NCBI RefSeq assembly: GCF_002119685.1
Contig: NZ_CP021108.1
Span: forward strand, 1,798,001-1,862,000
From: Bordetella genomosp. 8
GTDB lineage: Bacteria; Pseudomonadota; Gammaproteobacteria; Burkholderiales; Burkholderiaceae_B
DNA: 64,000 nt
Direction of reading: 5' to 3'
Under the pieces are notes generated by a model. That model worked only from the letters and a program-made list of their open reading frames with translations. It was not told the origin of the DNA and did no database searches. Made by a program: the position numbers and the translations under genes. Shown here in pieces: positions 47,742-56,774 of the stretch. Each line of letters opens with the position of its first letter. Position 1 is the stretch's first letter.

Positions 47742-49117
47742 CTTCGTCGCCCACGCCGGAGCGGCCGGCGGCGGATGCCATGCCGGACGCCGCCACGGCG
47801 CGGCACCCCGCGGGCGACGCCCCCGCCCACGGACCGGCCCTGCAAGGCAGCCTGAACGCGGGCGTCACCCGGCGCGAAGTGTGGTCCTGGGCGATGTACG
47901 ACTTCGCCAATTCAGGCTACACGACCGTCATCCTGACGACCGTCTTCAGTGCCTATTTCGTCGGCGTGGTGGGCGGCGGCGCCCACTGGGCCACGCTGGC
48001 CTGGACCGGCGCGCTGTCGGTTTCCTACCTGGCGATCATGCTGACCATGCCCAGCCTGGGCGCGCGGGCGGATGCGCGCGGCGCCAAGCGCAAGCTGCTG
48101 TTCGCCAGCACCGTCGGGTGCATCCTGGCCACGCTGACCTTGACGCAGGCCGGCCCCGGCGACGTATGGCCGGCGCTGATCGGCATCGCGGTGTCCAACT
48201 ATTTCTATTGCGTGGGCGAGTCCGCGGTGGCGTCCTTCCTGCCGGAACTGGCGCGGCCTCACGCGCTGGGCCGGGTGTCCGGCTGGGGCTGGAGCTTCGG
48301 CTATTGCGGCGGCATGCTCAGCCTGGGCCTGTCGCTGGTGGTCGTTTCGATGGCCCAGGCACGCGGCGAAAGCGCGCCGCAGTTCGTGCCCTGGGTGGTG
48401 GCGGTGACCTGCGTCGTGTTCGCGCTGTCGGCGCTACCTTCCTTCCTGTGGCTGCGCGAACGGGCGCGGCCGCGCGAGCGCGCCGAAGCCAGTCCCGACA
48501 TGCTGGGCCAGTTGCTGCGCGCCTGGCGCGATATCGGCCGTCATCACGTGCAGTTCAGGCGGTTGTTGATGTGCGTGGCCTGCTACCAGGCCGGCATCGC
48601 GGTCGTGATCACCCTGGCGGCGGTGTACGCGGAGCAGGCCATGGGATTCAAGATGGCCCAGATCATGATGCTGGTGTTCGTGGTCAACATCGCGGCGGCC
48701 GCGGGCGCCTTTCTTTTCGGCTACCTGCAGGACCGCATCGGCCACAAGCGGGCGCTGGCGATGACGCTGTGCGGCTGGATCGCCATGGTGCTGATCGCGT
48801 ATGCGGCCGTCACGGTGGGTGTGTTCTGGATCGCCGCCACGCTGGCGGGCCTGTGCATGGGCACCAGCCAGAGCGCGGGCCGCGCCATGGTCGGCGCGCT
48901 GGCGCCGGAAAAAAGGCTGGCCGAATTCTTCGCGTTGTGGACGTTCGCCGTGCAGCTGGCCGCGGTCGTCGGGCCATTGACCTATGGACTGGTAACCTGG
49001 GTAACCCATGGCAACCATCGCCTGGCAATACTGGTGACCGGCCTGTTCTTCGTCGGCGGCCTGGTGCTCCTGCGCCGCGTGGACCTGTCGCGCGGCATGG
49101 CCGAACGCGAGGCCTAG
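47738..49117 (+). CDS. UMF1-family MFS transporter
   Basis: A 459-residue MFS transporter of the UMF1 (Atg22-like) group. After a 40-residue hydrophilic N-terminal tail it has about 12 hydrophobic segments; SWAMYDFANSGYTTVILTTVF at the first is the hallmark of UMF1 proteins. It is translationally coupled to the GlcG-like gene. The substrate is unknown, but the neighbour prpE makes short-chain acids or a related metabolite worth testing. Confidence 0.85.
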   Translation: MTSSPTPERPAADAMPDAATARHPAGDAPAHGPALQGSLNAGVTRREVWSWAMYDFANSGYTTVILTTVFSAYFVGVVGGGAHWATLAWTGALSVSYLAIMLTMPSLGARADARGAKRKLLFASTVGCILATLTLTQAGPGDVWPALIGIAVSNYFYCVGESAVASFLPELARPHALGRVSGWGWSFGYCGGMLSLGLSLVVVSMAQARGESAPQFVPWVVAVTCVVFALSALPSFLWLRERARPRERAEASPDMLGQLLRAWRDIGRHHVQFRRLLMCVACYQAGIAVVITLAAVYAEQAMGFKMAQIMMLVFVVNIAAAAGAFLFGYLQDRIGHKRALAMTLCGWIAMVLIAYAAVTVGVFWIAATLAGLCMGTSQSAGRAMVGALAPEKRLAEFFALWTFAVQLAAVVGPLTYGLVTWVTHGNHRLAILVTGLFFVGGLVLLRRVDLSRGMAEREA

Positions 49118-49157
49118 GCGCTACTATCGTCGTATCCCTTCCGTACGCAATACAGTC

Positions 49158-50168
49158 ATGACTTCCCATACCTTCTTCTGCGTGGACGGCCATACCTGCG
49201 GCAACCCGGTGCGCATGGTCGCGGGCGGCGCGCCGGTGCTGCAAGGCGCGAACATGGTCGAAAAGCGCGCGCATTTCCTGCGCGACTACGACTGGATACG
49301 CACCGGCCTGATGTTCGAACCGCGCGGCCACGACATGATGTCGGGCGCGATCCTGTATCCGCCCACGCGGCCGGACTGCGACATCGCCTTCCTGTTCATC
49401 GAGACCTCGGGCTGCCTGCCGATGTGCGGCCACGGCACCATCGGCACGGTCACGATGGCACTGGAACGCGGCCTGGTGACGCCGCGCGAGCCGGGCGTGC
49501 TGCGCATCGATACGCCCGCCGGCCTGGTGGAAGCCCGCTATGAACAGGACGGCCCGTACGTGAACAGCGTGCGCATCACCAACGTGCCGTCCTTCCTGTA
49601 TGCCACCGGGCTGGAAGCCGAAGTCGAAGGGCTGGGACTGGTCAAGGCCGACGTCGCCTATGGCGGCAATTTCTACGCCATCGTGTCGCCGCAGCAGGCT
49701 TTTGCGGGACTGGAACATGTGCAGCCGTCCGATCTGCTGCGCTGGAGTCCGCGCCTGCGGCAGGCCTTCGGCAGCAAGTATGAGTTCGTCCATCCGGAAA
49801 ACCCGGCCATCAACGGCCTGTCCCACGTGCTGTGGACGGGTACGCCGCAGCATCCGGAAGCCCACGCCCGCAACGCGGTGTTCTATGGCGACAAGGCCAT
49901 AGACCGGTCGCCCTGCGGCACCGGCACGTCGGCGCGCATGGCGCAGTGGGCGGCGCAGGGCAAGCTGGACGTGGGCAGCGATTTCGTGCACGAAAGCATC
50001 ATCGGCACGCTGTTCCGCGGCCGCGTCGAGGCGCGCACGCGGGTCGGCGACCTGGACGCCATCGTGCCTTCCATCGAAGGCTGGGCGCGGATGACGGGAT
50101 ACAACACCCTGTTCATCGACGACCGCGATCCGCTGGCGCATGGTTTTCAGCTCAAGGACAAGGTGTAG
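49158..50168 (+). CDS. 4-hydroxyproline 2-epimerase / proline racemase family
   Basis: A 336-residue member of the proline racemase family. Both catalytic cysteines are present, Cys90 in PMCGHGTIG and Cys253 in RSPCGTGTSA, so it is an epimerase or racemase rather than a dehydratase, which has Thr at the second position. The MCGHGT/SPCGTG combination is typical of 4-hydroxyproline 2-epimerase, which converts trans-4-hydroxy-L-proline to the cis-D form. The rest of that pathway is not in the window. lemA begins 2 nt later. Confidence 0.86.
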   Translation: MTSHTFFCVDGHTCGNPVRMVAGGAPVLQGANMVEKRAHFLRDYDWIRTGLMFEPRGHDMMSGAILYPPTRPDCDIAFLFIETSGCLPMCGHGTIGTVTMALERGLVTPREPGVLRIDTPAGLVEARYEQDGPYVNSVRITNVPSFLYATGLEAEVEGLGLVKADVAYGGNFYAIVSPQQAFAGLEHVQPSDLLRWSPRLRQAFGSKYEFVHPENPAINGLSHVLWTGTPQHPEAHARNAVFYGDKAIDRSPCGTGTSARMAQWAAQGKLDVGSDFVHESIIGTLFRGRVEARTRVGDLDAIVPSIEGWARMTGYNTLFIDDRDPLAHGFQLKDKV

Positions 50169-50170
50169 TC

Positions 50171-50779
50171 ATGGAAATCCGGCAATCCTTCATCCCGCAT
50201 TGGCGCATGCTGGCGGCGCTGCTGCTGACGTCGCTGCTGGCCGGCTGCGGCGTGAACACCATCCCCACCCTGGACGAGCAGGTCAAGGCCGCCTGGGCGC
50301 AGGTGGAAAACCAGTACCAGCGGCGCGCAGACCTGATCCCCAACCTGGTCGAAACCGTCAAGGGCTACGCCAAGCAGGAGCAGGACACCCTCACCGCGGT
50401 CGTCGAGGCCCGTGCCAAGGCGACGTCCATCCAGGTGGACGCCAGCACCGTGGACGATCCGCAGAAGCTGCAGCAGTACGACCAGGCGCAGCAGCAGCTG
50501 GGCAGCGCGCTGGGCCGCCTGCTGGTGGTGTCGGAACGCTATCCGGACCTGAAGTCCAACCAGAATTTCCTGGCGCTGCAGTCGCAGCTGGAAGGCACGG
50601 AGAACCGCATCGCGGTGGCGCGGCGCGACTATATCGCCGCGGTGGAGCGCTACAACACCGAGATCCGCACCTTCCCTGGCCGCCTGTGGCATATGGTCAT
50701 GTACCGGGATCTGCCTGTGCGCGAAACGTTCAAGGCCAGCGCGCCGCAGGCTGACCAGGCGCCCAAGGTCAAGTTCTGA
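50171..50779 (+). CDS. LemA family lipoprotein
   Basis: A 202-residue LemA protein with a lipobox LAGC (Cys26) and the coiled four-helix core starting with DEQVKAAWAQVENQYQRRADLIPNL and ending in a FPG-containing segment NTEIRTFPGRLWH. The role of LemA proteins is not settled; they are often envelope-associated. It starts 2 nt after the epimerase gene and shares a base with the next TPM-domain gene (TGATG). Confidence 0.9.
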   Translation: MEIRQSFIPHWRMLAALLLTSLLAGCGVNTIPTLDEQVKAAWAQVENQYQRRADLIPNLVETVKGYAKQEQDTLTAVVEARAKATSIQVDASTVDDPQKLQQYDQAQQQLGSALGRLLVVSERYPDLKSNQNFLALQSQLEGTENRIAVARRDYIAAVERYNTEIRTFPGRLWHMVMYRDLPVRETFKASAPQADQAPKVKF

Positions 50780-51678
50780 TGATCGGAAGCGTGCTGCTGC
50801 GTGGCCTGGCGTGCTGGTTGCTGGCGGGAGCGGCGCTGGCGGCGGGCGCCCAGCCCGCGCCCACGGCGCCGGCCAAGCCTTCGTCGGATGCACCCGCGTC
50901 GACGGCGCCGTCATCGCAGGCGCCCGCACCGACGGCCCCCGCGGGCGATGGCGGCATGGCGTCCGCGCCGGCGGGCGCCACGGCGCCCGCGCTGATCGGC
51001 CGGGTGGTGGACAATGCCGGGCTGCTGAATCCGACCACCAGCGCGCGCCTGACCGAGATGCTGGCCGCGCATGAGAAGTCCACGGGCCAGCAGGTCGTCG
51101 TCGTGACGATCCCCAGCCTGCGTGGGGTGTCCATCGAAGACTTCGGCTATCAACTGGGCCGGCGCTGGGGCATAGGCGAAAAAGGCAAGGACAACGGCGC
51201 GCTGCTGATCGTCGCGCGCGACGACCGCAAGGTGCGCATCGAAGTCGGCTACGGCCTGGAAGGCACGCTGACGGACGCAGCGTCTTCCGCCATCATCAAC
51301 CAGATCATCATCCCGGCTTTCCGGCAAGGCGACTTCAACAAGGGCATCCTGGACGGCACCACCGCCATGCTGAAGGTCCTGAGCGGCGATCCCGACGCCG
51401 CGCCCGTGCAGCAGGTGGTGGCGGAGCGCGACGGGCCGACGTCGATTCCGGTCTTCATCATCCTGCTGTTCATCGTCATCGTCGTGATCTCGCGCATGGG
51501 TGGCGGGGTGGGCGGCAGGCGCCGGGGTGGCGTGCTGCCAGGCGCCATCCTGGGCGGCATCGCCGGCAGCCGCGGCTCTTCGGGCGGCTTCGGCGGAGGC
51601 GGCGGCTTCGGTGGCGGGGGTGGCTTTTCGGGCGGCGGCGGCAGCTTCGGCGGCGGCGGCGCGTCGGGCAACTGGTAG
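50779..51678 (+). CDS. TPM-domain (YgcG-like) membrane protein
   Basis: A 299-residue protein: signal peptide (about 1-24), a Pro/Ala/Ser-rich linker, a TPM domain (about 72-200) with RVVDNAGLLNP and VRIEVGYGLEGTLTDA, a transmembrane segment (about 223-240) and a glycine-rich C-terminal tail ending GASGNW. The layout matches the YgcG family found next to LemA. TPM domains are linked to photosystem repair in plants and membrane functions in bacteria, with no defined enzymatic activity here. Confidence 0.88.
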   Translation: MIGSVLLRGLACWLLAGAALAAGAQPAPTAPAKPSSDAPASTAPSSQAPAPTAPAGDGGMASAPAGATAPALIGRVVDNAGLLNPTTSARLTEMLAAHEKSTGQQVVVVTIPSLRGVSIEDFGYQLGRRWGIGEKGKDNGALLIVARDDRKVRIEVGYGLEGTLTDAASSAIINQIIIPAFRQGDFNKGILDGTTAMLKVLSGDPDAAPVQQVVAERDGPTSIPVFIILLFIVIVVISRMGGGVGGRRRGGVLPGAILGGIAGSRGSSGGFGGGGGFGGGGGFSGGGGSFGGGGASGNW

Positions 51679-51755
51679 CCGCTGGCTCGACGTGGCTGTT
51701 TACTCGATCCATGGCCGAACCCCGTCCGCGGGGGCCGGCGTACGAAAGGCAATCC

Positions 51756-52373
51756 ATGACACTGCTGAGTGAAACCGAACTGCAGTTGGTGGCGCAGACC
51801 ATCGCCCGCGTCGAGCGCGACACCGACGCGGAAATCGTCACGGTGCTGGCCGAACGTGCCGATGACTACGCCTATATCCCCTTGCTCTGGGCCAGCCTGA
51901 TCGCGCTGGTGCTGCCGGGCATCCTGAACTACGGCATCGTGGCCCTGGGCCCCCACCAGCTGCTGTTCACGCAATGGGCGGTGTTCGTGGTCCTGGCGTT
52001 GCTGTTTCGCGTGCCGGCCATCACGACGCGCCTGATCCCGGGCCACGTCAGGCGCTGGCGCGCGTCCAATCTGGCGCGTCGCCAGTTCCTGGAGCAGAAC
52101 CTGCACCATACGCGCGGCGAAACCGGCATGCTGATCTTCGTATCGGAAGCCGAGCGCCACGTGGAAATCCTGGTGGACCGCGGCATCACCGCGCTGCTTC
52201 CCGATAGCACCTGGGAACCCATCATCGCCGAGTTCACGCGCCAGGTGCGCCAGGGCCGGACCATACAAGGTTTCGTGGGCTGCATCGAAAGCTGCGGCGC
52301 GCTGCTCGCGCGCCATCTGCCCAGTACGTCGCAGCGCGACGAACTGCCCAACCGCCTGGTGGTCCTGCGCTAG
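51756..52373 (+). CDS. Second TPM-domain membrane protein
   Basis: A 205-residue protein in the YgcG-like TPM family but without a signal peptide. Two hydrophobic segments (about 35-60 and 70-90) precede a TPM-like region with ETGMLIFVSEAERHVEILVDRGI. The ATG at 51756 has an AAAGG site 6 nt upstream; an ATG at 51711 has none. It completes a LemA-TPM-TPM cluster. Its stop overlaps the stop of the convergent 413-residue gene by 4 nt. Confidence 0.82.
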   Translation: MTLLSETELQLVAQTIARVERDTDAEIVTVLAERADDYAYIPLLWASLIALVLPGILNYGIVALGPHQLLFTQWAVFVVLALLFRVPAITTRLIPGHVRRWRASNLARRQFLEQNLHHTRGETGMLIFVSEAERHVEILVDRGITALLPDSTWEPIIAEFTRQVRQGRTIQGFVGCIESCGALLARHLPSTSQRDELPNRLVVLR

Positions 52374-53611
52374 ACCCGCATGCGGTCGTCAGGGCCGGCG
52401 GCTGGCGCGCCATAGCCGCGATGGACATCCATCAGGTCGTCACGAAAATCGCGCCTGGCCCGGTCCAGGTCCAGGCGCTGCCCCGCGGCGATGCGTGGCG
52501 TCCCGGCTCCGCTTTCCCGGCACAGTGATTCCCAGGTTTTTCTCAGGATGTCGAATGCGGCGCAGGCCTCGCGCTGGTCCTGCGTCAGGTCGTCGTCCGT
52601 GAATTGCAGCAGTGCGCCATGCGCGGCCGCGGCGCCCACGTTGTAGTACCAGTGCGCGCTGCCATCGTGGCCCAGCAGTATCCCGGCATCGCGCGCGACG
52701 CCCGCATGGTAGACATGCATCGTACGGGCGGCGATGACATCCGCCAGTGCCTTCAGCAACCGGGCTCCCAGGGGCGCGCCGCGCAGCGTCAGCAGCGCGC
52801 GCTGGAAGCCATCGCGGTATGCGGCCATGTTGTCGTCCAGATTGAAGCGCAGCCCGACCTGCGCGTAACCGTTCCGCGCGGATTCGGCGACCGGGGCCGG
52901 GGCCTCGCCCGCGGGCCGGATCGTATCCAGCAATTCCTGCCGGAACGCCATGGTTTGCGGGTGCAGGTGCAGGCGTTCTGCGGGGACCGGCGAACCAGCC
53001 GTGAAATGGTTCATCGCGCCCAGCAGGAATTCGAACAGGCCGCAGGCGTACTGCTCTCGTGGGGGAAATGGCTCGCGGCTGCTGTAGGCCTGCATCGAAG
53101 CGCCGTGCGACAAGAGGGTGTCCGGGAAAAGCGCCATATGCAGTCCGCCATGCGCGTCGATCGCCATGCCGGCCAGTTGCGGCCGGGCGGCGCGCGTGAC
53201 CTTGATGTGGTGGTGCGCCAGCTTGCGCGACAGGTCCGTCAGCAGCAGTTCTCCGGTCCGGGTGGTGCCGATGGTGGCCAGGGCTTCCATCAGCGGTTCT
53301 TCATTGCGACGGACGTCGCCGGCGACATGCAGTTCGAGCGTGGCGCCGCGTTCCGGATCGAGCGGGAAGGGCGCGGCAAGCCCGGGTCTGGACCGCGTCG
53401 ACGGGCCGGGGCCGGACAGGGGCCCGGCCTGCGCGTCCGGTCCGGCGGGACTGGGCATGACCGGGGCGGCGCGCCCCAGCGGATAGCTGATGATCCAGCC
53501 GGGTTGCCAGGGCGAGCCGGGTGGCGTCGGCTGCGGCAACAGCTCCGGCGCATCGAGGCCATCGGGCGGGATCTGCGTGGCGGCGGCGCCAGCGGGTGCG
53601 ATCGAATACAT
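52370..53611 (-). CDS. Unrecognised 413-residue protein with internal duplication
   Basis: I do not recognise this gene. The first 90 residues are Pro/Gly-rich and of low complexity, with no signal peptide or transmembrane segment. Two copies of the same pattern follow: residues 91-206 (52994-53341) and 251-369 (52505-52861). Each has a strand, an L-x(2)-I/L-x-x-x-x-x-G-x-x-LL-x-x-L motif, an H/A-rich strand with IKV/MHV, an A-G-x-x-x-D/H-G-x-x-H segment, and an EQYAC- or REAC-F-E/D helix. This resembles NleD/M91 effector metallopeptidases, but both positions where HExxH would fall are FEFLL and FDILR. A degenerate duplicated effector-like protein is possible. Divergent from acs. Confidence 0.6.
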   Translation of the reverse strand: MYSIAPAGAAATQIPPDGLDAPELLPQPTPPGSPWQPGWIISYPLGRAAPVMPSPAGPDAQAGPLSGPGPSTRSRPGLAAPFPLDPERGATLELHVAGDVRRNEEPLMEALATIGTTRTGELLLTDLSRKLAHHHIKVTRAARPQLAGMAIDAHGGLHMALFPDTLLSHGASMQAYSSREPFPPREQYACGLFEFLLGAMNHFTAGSPVPAERLHLHPQTMAFRQELLDTIRPAGEAPAPVAESARNGYAQVGLRFNLDDNMAAYRDGFQRALLTLRGAPLGARLLKALADVIAARTMHVYHAGVARDAGILLGHDGSAHWYYNVGAAAAHGALLQFTDDDLTQDQREACAAFDILRKTWESLCRESGAGTPRIAAGQRLDLDRARRDFRDDLMDVHRGYGAPAAGPDDRMRV

Positions 53612-53827
53612 GCTGTCTCCATCGATATCAAGGACGACCCTGCCATGCCGTGCGATGGCGCGGGAGGCGGCTGGGTAGGGCGGGTCGGCCGCCGCGTTCC
53701 TGCGAACGGGGTATTCCCCAGGCGAAATGAAGACGGATTAACAGCGCTGCTGCTATCCTTGCGCAGGCATGCCAATTCGTGCAGCAAAGAACAACAGAAC
53801 TACGCGTATCGCCTTCAGGAGACCGCC

Positions 53828-55807
53828 ATGTCCAACGCCATCCAATCCGTGCTGGTAGAAAACCGGGTATTCCAGCCGCCCCAGCGCGCATCGCAGGGAT
53901 CCTCCATTCCCAGCATGGAAGCCTACGAAAAGCTGTATCGCGAGGCCGACCAGGACGGCACGAATTTCTGGGCCCGCATGGCGCGTGAAAACCTGGCCTG
54001 GACCAAGCCCTTCACCCAGGTGCTGGACGACAGCAACCCGCCTTTCTATCGCTGGTTCGCCGATGGGGAACTGAATGTCTCCGCCAATTGCCTGGACAGG
54101 CAGGTGCAGAACGGCAATGCCGGCAAGGTCGCCATCATTTTCGAAAGCGACGACGGCAAGGTCGAGCAGGTCACCTATGCCGATCTGCTGGCGCGGGTCT
54201 GCCGCTTCGCCAACGGCCTGAAATCGCTGGGCTACAAGAAGGGCGATCGCGCCATCATCTACATGCCCATGTCGGTGGAAGCCGTGGTGGCCATGCAGGC
54301 CTGCGTGCGCCTGGGCGTGACCCATTCGGTGGTGTTCGGCGGCTTTTCCGCCAAGAGCCTGCAGGAACGCATCGTCGACGTCGGCGCGTCGCTGGTCATC
54401 ACGGCCGACGAACAGGTGCGCGGCGGCAAGGTCATTCCCCTGAAGCCCGCCGTCGAGGAAGCCTTCAACATGGGCGGCTGCGACGCCGTGCGCCAGGTCA
54501 TCGTCTACCGCCGCACCGGCGGCCAGGTCGCCTGGAACGCGGACCGCGACCTGTGGATGCACGAGGTCGCCGCCAACCAGCCGGACACCTGCGATCCCGT
54601 GCCGGTGGAAGCCGAGCACCCGCTGTTCATCCTGTACACCTCCGGGTCGACCGGCAAGCCGAAGGGCGTGCAGCATTCCTCGGCCGGATATCTGCTGTGG
54701 GCGCTGCTGACGGTGAAGTGGACCTTCGACGCGCGCTCGGACGACGTCTACTGGTGCACCGCCGACGTGGGCTGGATCACGGGGCATTCCTACATCGCCT
54801 ACGGACCGCTGGCCGCCGGACTGACCCAGGTCGTGTTCGAAGGCGTGCCGACCTATCCGAATGCCGGCCGCTTCTGGGACATGATCGCGCGCCACAAGGT
54901 GACCACCTTCTATACCGCGCCGACCGCCATCCGTTCGCTGATCAAGGCGGCCGACGCCAATCCCGATACGCATCCCGGCCGCTACGACCTGGGCAGCCTG
55001 CGCATCCTCGGCACCGTCGGCGAACCCATCAATCCGGAAGCCTGGATGTGGTACCACAAGAACGTGGGCAACGAACGCTGCCCCATCGTCGATACCTGGT
55101 GGCAGACGGAAACCGGCGGCCACATGATCACGCCGCTGCCGGGCGCGACGCCGACCAAGCCGGGGTCTTGCACCCTGCCGCTGCCGGGCGTCGCGGCGGC
55201 CATCGTCGACGAGACGGGGGCCGACGTCGATCGGGGCAATGGCGGCTTCCTGGTCATCAAGAAACCCTGGCCCGCGATGATCCGCAACATCTGGGGCGAC
55301 CCGGAGCGATTCAAGAAGAGCTATTTCCCGCCGGAGCTGCGCGGCTACTACCTGGCCGGCGACGGCGCCCAGCGCGACGCCGACGGCTATTTCTGGATCA
55401 TGGGCCGTATCGACGACGTGCTGAACGTTTCCGGCCATCGCCTGGGCACCATGGAAGTCGAGTCCGCGCTGGTCGCGCATCCCCTGGTGGCGGAAGCCGC
55501 GGTGGTGGGGCGGCCCGATGACACGACGGGCGAAGCGGTGGTGGCTTTCGTGGTGCTCAAGCGTGCCCGTCCGGAAGGCGCCGAAGCCACGGAAATCGCG
55601 CGTCAGCTGCGCGACTGGGTCGGCAAGGAAATCGGTCCCATCGCCAAGCCGAAGGACATCCGCTTCGGGGACAACCTGCCCAAGACGCGTTCCGGCAAGA
55701 TCATGCGCCGCCTGTTGCGCGTGGTCGCCAAGGGCGAGGAAATCACCCAGGACGTGTCCACGCTGGAAAATCCACAGATCCTGGAGCAACTGGCGAAGTC
55801 GGTCTAG
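53828..55807 (+). CDS. acs: Acetyl-CoA synthetase
   Basis: Activates acetate to acetyl-CoA through acetyl-AMP. The 659-residue protein has the full-length Acs N-terminus ([18 protein letters not shown] segment), the ATP loop [21 protein letters not shown], and the C-terminal [13 protein letters not shown] with the regulatory lysine. The start is the ATG at 53828 with AGGAGA upstream; the open frame extends back to 52604 only as a shadow of the opposite gene. Followed by a hairpin. Confidence 0.96.
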   Translation: MSNAIQSVLVENRVFQPPQRASQGSSIPSMEAYEKLYREADQDGTNFWARMARENLAWTKPFTQVLDDSNPPFYRWFADGELNVSANCLDRQVQNGNAGKVAIIFESDDGKVEQVTYADLLARVCRFANGLKSLGYKKGDRAIIYMPMSVEAVVAMQACVRLGVTHSVVFGGFSAKSLQERIVDVGASLVITADEQVRGGKVIPLKPAVEEAFNMGGCDAVRQVIVYRRTGGQVAWNADRDLWMHEVAANQPDTCDPVPVEAEHPLFILYTSGSTGKPKGVQHSSAGYLLWALLTVKWTFDARSDDVYWCTADVGWITGHSYIAYGPLAAGLTQVVFEGVPTYPNAGRFWDMIARHKVTTFYTAPTAIRSLIKAADANPDTHPGRYDLGSLRILGTVGEPINPEAWMWYHKNVGNERCPIVDTWWQTETGGHMITPLPGATPTKPGSCTLPLPGVAAAIVDETGADVDRGNGGFLVIKKPWPAMIRNIWGDPERFKKSYFPPELRGYYLAGDGAQRDADGYFWIMGRIDDVLNVSGHRLGTMEVESALVAHPLVAEAAVVGRPDDTTGEAVVAFVVLKRARPEGAEATEIARQLRDWVGKEIGPIAKPKDIRFGDNLPKTRSGKIMRRLLRVVAKGEEITQDVSTLENPQILEQLAKSV

Positions 55808-55817
55808 CCGACGGCGT

Positions 55818-55839
55818 GGCGCCATGGAGCCATGGCGCC
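55818..55839. terminator. Hairpin after acs
   Basis: A perfect 10-bp stem GGCGCCATGG/CCATGGCGCC around AG starts 11 nt after the acs stop. It has no T-run and sits just before the EamA gene, so it may attenuate rather than end the transcript. Confidence 0.5.
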
Positions 55840-55856
55840 GATCCTGACGAGGAAAA

Positions 55857-56762
55857 ATGAAAGCGCGACAGGGCGCGGTCGATGGCGTCGCATGGGTGCT
55901 GATGGTCATCACCGTCCTGACCTGGGCGGGCAGCTGGATCGCCATGAAAATGGTGGTCCCTTATATCGGCCCCTTCGATTTCGTGGTCGTGCGCTATGTC
56001 TGCGGCGGCGCCGTGCTGCTGGCCGTCGCCCTGGCGACGCGGCGGCGCCTGTCCATGCCATCCTGGCGCGACACCGTGGCGGTGGGCCTGATCCAGACCG
56101 CCGCCTTCCAGGGCGTGGTCCAGCAGGCGCTGGTGCATGGCGGGGTGGCCAAGGTGTCGCTCATGGCCTACACCATGCCCTTCTGGGTGGTGCTGTTCGG
56201 CTGGATGCTGCTGGGCGAAAGACCCACGCAGCGCCATTGGCTGGGCATCGCGCTGGCAGCGCTGGGCCTGGTCTGTATCATCGAGCCCTGGAGCCACGTG
56301 GGCGATAACCTCAGCGTGCTGCTGGGCATTGCCGGCGGCCTGTTCTGGGGCCTGGGCACGGTGCTGGCCAAGCGCGGATTCAACCGCCACCGGCCCGATA
56401 TCGTCGTCTTCACCGGTTGGCAGATGTTCATAGGCGGCGTGGCCATGGCCCCCGTGGCGCTGGCCGTGCCGCAGATCGCCACGGTCTGGAATACGCAGCT
56501 TCTGTTGGGCATGGCGTATATCATCCTGGCGGCATCGGCGGCGGGATGGCTACTTTGGCTGATCGTCGTGCGGCGCGTGCCGGCCTCGGTGGCCGGCATG
56601 TCCAGCCTGGGCACTCCCGTGATCGCCGCGCTGCTGGCCTGGCCGATCTTCGGCGAAAAGCCCGCGCCCGTCGAAGGCGTCGGCATGGTGCTGATACTGT
56701 GCGGCCTGATCGTGGTCGCGCGCGCGGCGGGCCGGTCCCCGCCGCGTCCCCTACCCGCATGA
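55857..56762 (+). CDS. EamA/DMT family transporter
   Basis: A 301-residue inner-membrane protein with ten hydrophobic segments as two EamA repeats (about 10-145 and 155-290). Typical details are WAGSWIAMKM in the first helix and GTPVIAALLAW towards the end. Such transporters export amino acids or other small metabolites. It lies upstream of threonine aldolase on the same strand with a 12-nt gap, which makes an amino-acid substrate plausible but unproven. Confidence 0.85.
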   Translation: MKARQGAVDGVAWVLMVITVLTWAGSWIAMKMVVPYIGPFDFVVVRYVCGGAVLLAVALATRRRLSMPSWRDTVAVGLIQTAAFQGVVQQALVHGGVAKVSLMAYTMPFWVVLFGWMLLGERPTQRHWLGIALAALGLVCIIEPWSHVGDNLSVLLGIAGGLFWGLGTVLAKRGFNRHRPDIVVFTGWQMFIGGVAMAPVALAVPQIATVWNTQLLLGMAYIILAASAAGWLLWLIVVRRVPASVAGMSSLGTPVIAALLAWPIFGEKPAPVEGVGMVLILCGLIVVARAAGRSPPRPLPA

Positions 56763-56774
56763 AAGGAAACCGAG

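Noticed and set aside
52604..53827. Long upstream extension of the acs frame
   Set aside because: The conserved Acs N-terminus begins at 53828; the extension runs antisense through the 413-residue gene.
53753..55945. A 730-codon open frame opposite acs
   Set aside because: Shadow of the acs coding strand, no domain pattern.
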